64,000 nucleotides of DNA from Phyllobacterium lublinensis. Lineage in GTDB: Bacteria; Pseudomonadota; Alphaproteobacteria; Rhizobiales; Rhizobiaceae. Of the stretch, positions 61,155 through 64,000 are shown piece after piece. The stretch is taken from positions 36,001-100,000 of the forward strand of contig NZ_JAIUDQ010000017.1 of NCBI RefSeq assembly GCF_020164435.1, read 5' to 3'. Numbering within the stretch: the first letter of the stretch is position 1; the number at the start of each line of letters is the position of its first letter. The notes beneath the pieces are model-generated. The model saw nothing but the letters and a program-made list of their open reading frames with translations. It did not search any database and had not been told where the DNA came from. The position numbers and the translations under genes are program-made.

Positions 61155-62325
61155 CAGTCATATCCTTAAGTTCGCTCGTTATTTCTGCACTGTGTTCACC
61201 AAGACGTGGGCTTGGCCGGTCATAGCTGAGTGGTGTCTTCGACATGAGAATGGGTGTGCGCACCGAAGGAATGCTGCTGCCATGTGCATCGTCGAGATCA
61301 AGCTTCAACTGGCGTGAAACGATCTGCGGATCATCGAACATTTCGCCGATCTGGTTTATCGGGCCCGCCGGTACAGCGTTGCTGGCGCAGGCTGCCAGCA
61401 GTTCGGCGCGCGTCTGTTTGACGGTCTCGGCACTGATCAGCTGCGTCAGTTCGGTGCGGTTTTCCAGCCGGGCACGGTTGGTCAGGAAGCGCGGCTCGCT
61501 GGCAAGATGTTGCAGGCCCACGATGCCGCAGAACCGGGCGAACTGGCCGTCATTGCCGACGGCGAGGATCATGTGACCGTCCGATGTCGGCACCACCTCA
61601 TAGGGCGAAATATTCGGGTGTGCATTGCCCATGCGATGCGGGCTTTTCCCCGTCGCAAGGTAGTTCATCGCCTGATTGGCCATTACTGCCGATTGAACGT
61701 CAAACAACGCCATGTCGATCATTTGGCCTTCGCCGGTCTTGGCGGCATGCGCGAGCGCCGCCTGAATGGCTATGACGGAGTAAAGTCCGGTGAAGACATC
61801 GGCAACGGCAAGGCCGACTTTCTGCGGCTCTCCGTCGGGGTCTCCCGTTACCGACATCAGTCCCGACATGCCCTGGATGATGAAGTCATAGCCCGCCTGG
61901 GCGGCGTAGGGGCCAGACTGACCGAAACCGGTGATCGAGCAATAGACAAGGCGCGGGTTGCCTGCACTGAGCGACTCATAATCGAGGCCATATTTCTTGA
62001 GGCCCCCGACCTTGAAATTCTCCAGTACCACATCAGCGTTCCGGCATAGCGCCTTGACGGTTTCCTGACCTTCAGCCGAGGTGAAATCGACGGTGATTGA
62101 ACGTTTGCCGCGATTGCAGGAGTGAAAATAGGCGGCGGAAAGATTCTCCCCCTCCTTGCTGGTGATGAAGGGTGGGCCCCAGCCCCGGGTCTCATCGCCG
62201 CCAGCGGGGTTTTCAACCTTGATAACGTCCGCGCCCAGATCGGCGAGAATCTGTCCGGCCCAAGGGCCGGCGAGGACGCGGGCCAGTTCGATGACACGTA
62301 TTCCTTTGAGGGGGGCATCAGCCAT
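61138..62325 (-). CDS. class III (CaiB/BaiF) CoA-transferase
   Basis: A 395-residue CoA-transferase: LKGIRVIELARVLAGPWAGQILADLGADVIKVE at the N-terminus (split: GIRVIELARVLAGPWAGQ), NRGKRSITVDF, ITGFGQSGPYAAQAGYDFIIQ with the probable catalytic Asp, and SGLMSVTGDPDGEP. Family members move CoA between acids such as formyl/oxalate or carnitine. The start at 62325 is six bases beyond the hydrolase stop; overlap with the ThDP gene shows a tight operon. The acyl substrate is unknown. Confidence 0.92.
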   Translation of the reverse strand: MADAPLKGIRVIELARVLAGPWAGQILADLGADVIKVENPAGGDETRGWGPPFITSKEGENLSAAYFHSCNRGKRSITVDFTSAEGQETVKALCRNADVVLENFKVGGLKKYGLDYESLSAGNPRLVYCSITGFGQSGPYAAQAGYDFIIQGMSGLMSVTGDPDGEPQKVGLAVADVFTGLYSVIAIQAALAHAAKTGEGQMIDMALFDVQSAVMANQAMNYLATGKSPHRMGNAHPNISPYEVVPTSDGHMILAVGNDGQFARFCGIVGLQHLASEPRFLTNRARLENRTELTQLISAETVKQTRAELLAACASNAVPAGPINQIGEMFDDPQIVSRQLKLDLDDAHGSSIPSVRTPILMSKTPLSYDRPSPRLGEHSAEITSELKDMTDENRR

Positions 62326-62330
62326 GATTT

Positions 62331-63287
62331 TCAGGCACTCTTGAGCTTCATTGTCCGCCGGCTGACGACCTGTCCGGCCCAATCTACGAAATCTTGCATG
62401 ACCACCTCCCGGTTGATCTCATTGAGACCTTCATGGCGAGTGTCTTCGTATATCCTCGCCGTGACATTCGTAAAGCCGAACTTGCGTAAGCGGCTTTCAA
62501 GATCTCTGATGGCCCTGCCTTTGGCCGTGGCCGGATCTTCTGCTCCGCCGACGAGATTGAACGGCATGTCGCGCGGCACGTTGTTCAGGAGGCCATCATC
62601 GGAGCCTGCGAAGATAAAGCCAAAGATATCGCGCCACATGCTTACGGTCGGATTCCAGCCCGAAAGCGGGTCGGCGAGATAGGCATCCACTTCATCCGGA
62701 TCACGCGATAGCCAGTCAGATGCGGTCCGTCCGTTCTTGATGCTTCGGCCCCATTCCTGAAACGTAAGTTTGGGCAAGACCATGCTTGGAACATCCGACC
62801 CCAGAAACATGCGTTCGGCCCGCAGGATACCCTGTGCCAGGCGCCCAAGGACACCTGCCGAAAAGTTGGCATTCCAAATCGCCGCTGCATCGATCTTGCC
62901 CGGGTGCTTCAACGCGTAGTTGAAGGCAATGAGGCCGCCCATTGAATGGCCAAAGACAATCACTGGCAGACCCGGATGGCGGCTGTGGGACAGTTCATTG
63001 ATTGCATCGACATCATCCAGCACGAGAGCAAGACCGTTGGATTGAGCAAAGCGCCCGGCCGGTGCGCCCGGCGCCTTGGTCAATCCATGGCCACGATGGT
63101 CGTGGGCGTAGACGTGAAAGCCTCTTGCGTTGAGAAACCGCGCGAAACGGCCATAGCGACCGGAATGCTCACTAACGCCGTGATTAATCTGGATGAGGGC
63201 ACGTGGTGGGCCATCAGCGGGTGAAAAGCGCATGGCGAGCGTTGCCCCCGTTGCGGATGTCACCGGTTCTACGTCGTCAAATGCCAT
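62331..63287 (-). CDS. alpha/beta hydrolase (monoacylglycerol lipase/lysophospholipase-like)
   Basis: A 318-residue serine hydrolase: oxyanion region INHGVSEHSGRYGRFARFL, nucleophile elbow VFGHSMGGLIAF, Asp in LVGGAEDPAT and His in IYEDTRHEGLNEI. It resembles YtpA/monoglyceride lipase-type proteins. GGGAGG is five bases before the ATG. It is the first gene of the operon with the CoA-transferase and the ThDP enzyme. Confidence 0.92.
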   Translation of the reverse strand: MAFDDVEPVTSATGATLAMRFSPADGPPRALIQINHGVSEHSGRYGRFARFLNARGFHVYAHDHRGHGLTKAPGAPAGRFAQSNGLALVLDDVDAINELSHSRHPGLPVIVFGHSMGGLIAFNYALKHPGKIDAAAIWNANFSAGVLGRLAQGILRAERMFLGSDVPSMVLPKLTFQEWGRSIKNGRTASDWLSRDPDEVDAYLADPLSGWNPTVSMWRDIFGFIFAGSDDGLLNNVPRDMPFNLVGGAEDPATAKGRAIRDLESRLRKFGFTNVTARIYEDTRHEGLNEINREVVMQDFVDWAGQVVSRRTMKLKSA

Positions 63288-63632
63288 TCATGCCTCCCTT
63301 CGCAGTTTGAAAGGCTGGCGCACGATTAGTCAATGCGGAAAAAATCCGGGTTGAATCCGCCTAAATTAGTCCGATGCTGCACAATTAATAATCATGGATA
63401 CTTTGATGCAATTTTATTTTGCAATACCCCTTGCAAACATCAAAAACATGCCGCAGAACTTCATTCCGAAAGACATCGGCTGCTGATGTTCTCGTCGATT
63501 GATACAACCGAAAGCACGCTAAATGAGTGTTGCATTGCAGGTTGAAAATCGATGATCCCGGCAATCCAGGTCTTGCCAGCTACATGGCCGTTCAAGGGAG
63601 AAGAGGACGCTCCCCGAATGCGGCACCAGAGG

Positions 63633-63667
63633 GGAAACCGGGTGACGGAAATATCCGCACCCGGTTT
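63633..63667. terminator. strong isolated hairpin
   Basis: GAAACCGGGTG / CACCCGGTTTC, 11 pairs, with an inner CGGA/TCCG stem; on the plus strand CGTTTT follows. No gene ends nearby on the plus strand within the window, so it may be a terminator for a non-coding RNA or an extragenic repeat. Confidence 0.5.
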
Positions 63668-63768
63668 CGCTCGTTTTGGGCCAAGTTGACCGCGTGCATA
63701 AGGCCAACTTCAGTTAGATCGACATCCTGAGACTGTCTAAGAGCGAACTACCACAATCAATGCCGTCA

Positions 63769-63789
63769 TCCTCGGGTTAAACCCGAGGA
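63769..63789. repeat. extragenic palindrome
   Basis: TCCTCGGGTT-A-AACCCGAGGA, ten perfect inverted bases around one base. It resembles the TCATCCTCGGG...CCCGAGGA elements scattered between genes of many rhizobia. Confidence 0.6.
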
Positions 63790-63877
63790 CTGGGACGACG
63801 TAGAGGAGTGGTGTCAGGATAACGGCTTGCCAAAGCGCTGTGCATGGTTCGTAGCTCGACAGGCTCGCTATGATGAA

Positions 63878-63969
63878 GCTCACCATGAGGGACGTGGACT
63901 GATTGCAGGCAGTTATACTCTGCAGCGTTGGTGATTATCGTGCAGCCCACAGCCTCCCTCATGGTGAGC
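63878..63969. repeat. inverted repeat with 15-base arms
   Basis: GCTCACCATGAGGGA (63878-63892) and TCCCTCATGGTGAGC (63955-63969) are exact reverse complements about 60 bases apart. Flanks contain GGTTCG and GTCGAACC, as in 'GGTTCGAC..GCTCACCATGAGGG' type repeats common in Hyphomicrobiales. Confidence 0.65.
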
Positions 63970-64000
63970 CCGTCGAACCACGCATAGCGCCGTTGCACGA

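Larger units (their letters stand above)
63288..64000. other. non-coding end region with extragenic palindromes
   Basis: About 710 bases without a convincing gene. The part next to the hydrolase start is AT-rich and should hold its promoter. Beyond it lie a strong hairpin (63633-63667), a perfect small palindrome (63769-63789) and a larger inverted repeat (63878-63969), described separately. Confidence 0.6.

Noticed and set aside
60123..61169. 348-codon open frame opposite the ThDP enzyme
   Set aside because: Antisense to an intact enzyme with all cofactor motifs; the product has no recognisable domain.
59505..62325. Oxalyl-CoA decarboxylase/formyl-CoA transferase (oxc/frc) pair
   Set aside because: The pairing fits, but the ThDP enzyme reads more like acetolactate synthase and diagnostic residues for oxalyl-CoA could not be confirmed.
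63333..63545. 70-codon frame at the window end
   Set aside because: No ribosome site, AT-rich, Cys/His scatter without pattern; probably non-coding upstream DNA.
1..64000. tRNA, rRNA, CRISPR array, insertion sequence or integrase
   Set aside because: None recognised on either strand; no T-loop-type GTTCGAATC outside coding genes, no regular spaced repeats, no transposase-like product.

Overview
The window reads as a chromosomal segment of an alphaproteobacterium of the Hyphomicrobiales (Rhizobium/Phyllobacterium/Brucella group). The evidence is the gene complement: UgpBAEC, a BadF-type amino-sugar kinase beside MurQ without a PTS, an HWE-family histidine kinase, an NtrY-like sensor, an OhrR/Ohr pair, a DUF992 protein and RgtE/RgtF-like lipid A genes. 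Base composition is moderately GC-rich, and many starts follow clear GGAGG-type ribosome sites. I found no rRNA, tRNA, CRISPR array, insertion sequence or recognisable prophage gene.

Layout. 1-9.5 kb holds mixed single genes: the end of a class III cyclase, a metallo-beta-lactamase-fold hydrolase, an exported isochorismatase-like protein, an HD protein, a cupin, an NAD(P)-binding protein, a DUF2971 protein, and a Tat-exported zinc deacylase-like protein tail-to-tail with a glucoamylase-like protein. 9.6-13.6 kb has phosphoketolase and acetate kinase, divergent, which together turn xylulose-5-P into acetate plus ATP. 13.7-16.2 kb has the ohrR/ohr peroxide module with four copies of one palindrome, a GFA protein and DUF992. 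16.3-30.7 kb is dominated by signalling: a cyclase-TolB-TPR protein, an HWE kinase, an NtrY-like kinase, a PAS-GGEEF protein and a GGDEF-EAL protein. Among them sit a degenerate deformylase, a small haem-copper-oxidase-like membrane protein, a 34-residue membrane protein and a membrane-hotdog thioesterase fusion. 31-36 kb has an ArsR regulator divergent from an old yellow enzyme, then metNIQ.

36-52.4 kb is a large amino-sugar/sugar region. The minus strand runs nagK-gntR-SIS deaminase-nagA-pncA-ugpB-ugpA-ugpE-ugpC. The plus strand, divergent, runs murQ, a sugar ABC transporter, a Gfo/Idh/MocA oxidoreductase, the transporter ATPase and an aldo/keto reductase, closed by a strong terminator. The same 18-base tandem motif occurs in front of both divergent units. 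This suggests one GntR regulator controls uptake and breakdown of GlcNAc/MurNAc-type sugars: import, kinase, MurQ, NagA, deaminase, fructose-6-P.

52.5-64 kb has UDP-glucose dehydrogenase and then an AT-richer island. The island carries a polymorphic-toxin-like protein (alphaproteobacterial P-x-V-P-A-G-x-P-x-G-G-Q-W linker plus a PD-(D/E)xK-like nuclease end), a putative immunity gene, and an internally deleted second immunity copy. This is the best candidate for an undescribed system here. Next come a Fae-like protein lacking the catalytic histidine, a GT2-LABN-GT39 operon resembling RgtE-RgtF-RgtD, and a hydrolase-CoA transferase-ThDP enzyme operon. The last 700 bases are non-coding with extragenic palindromes.
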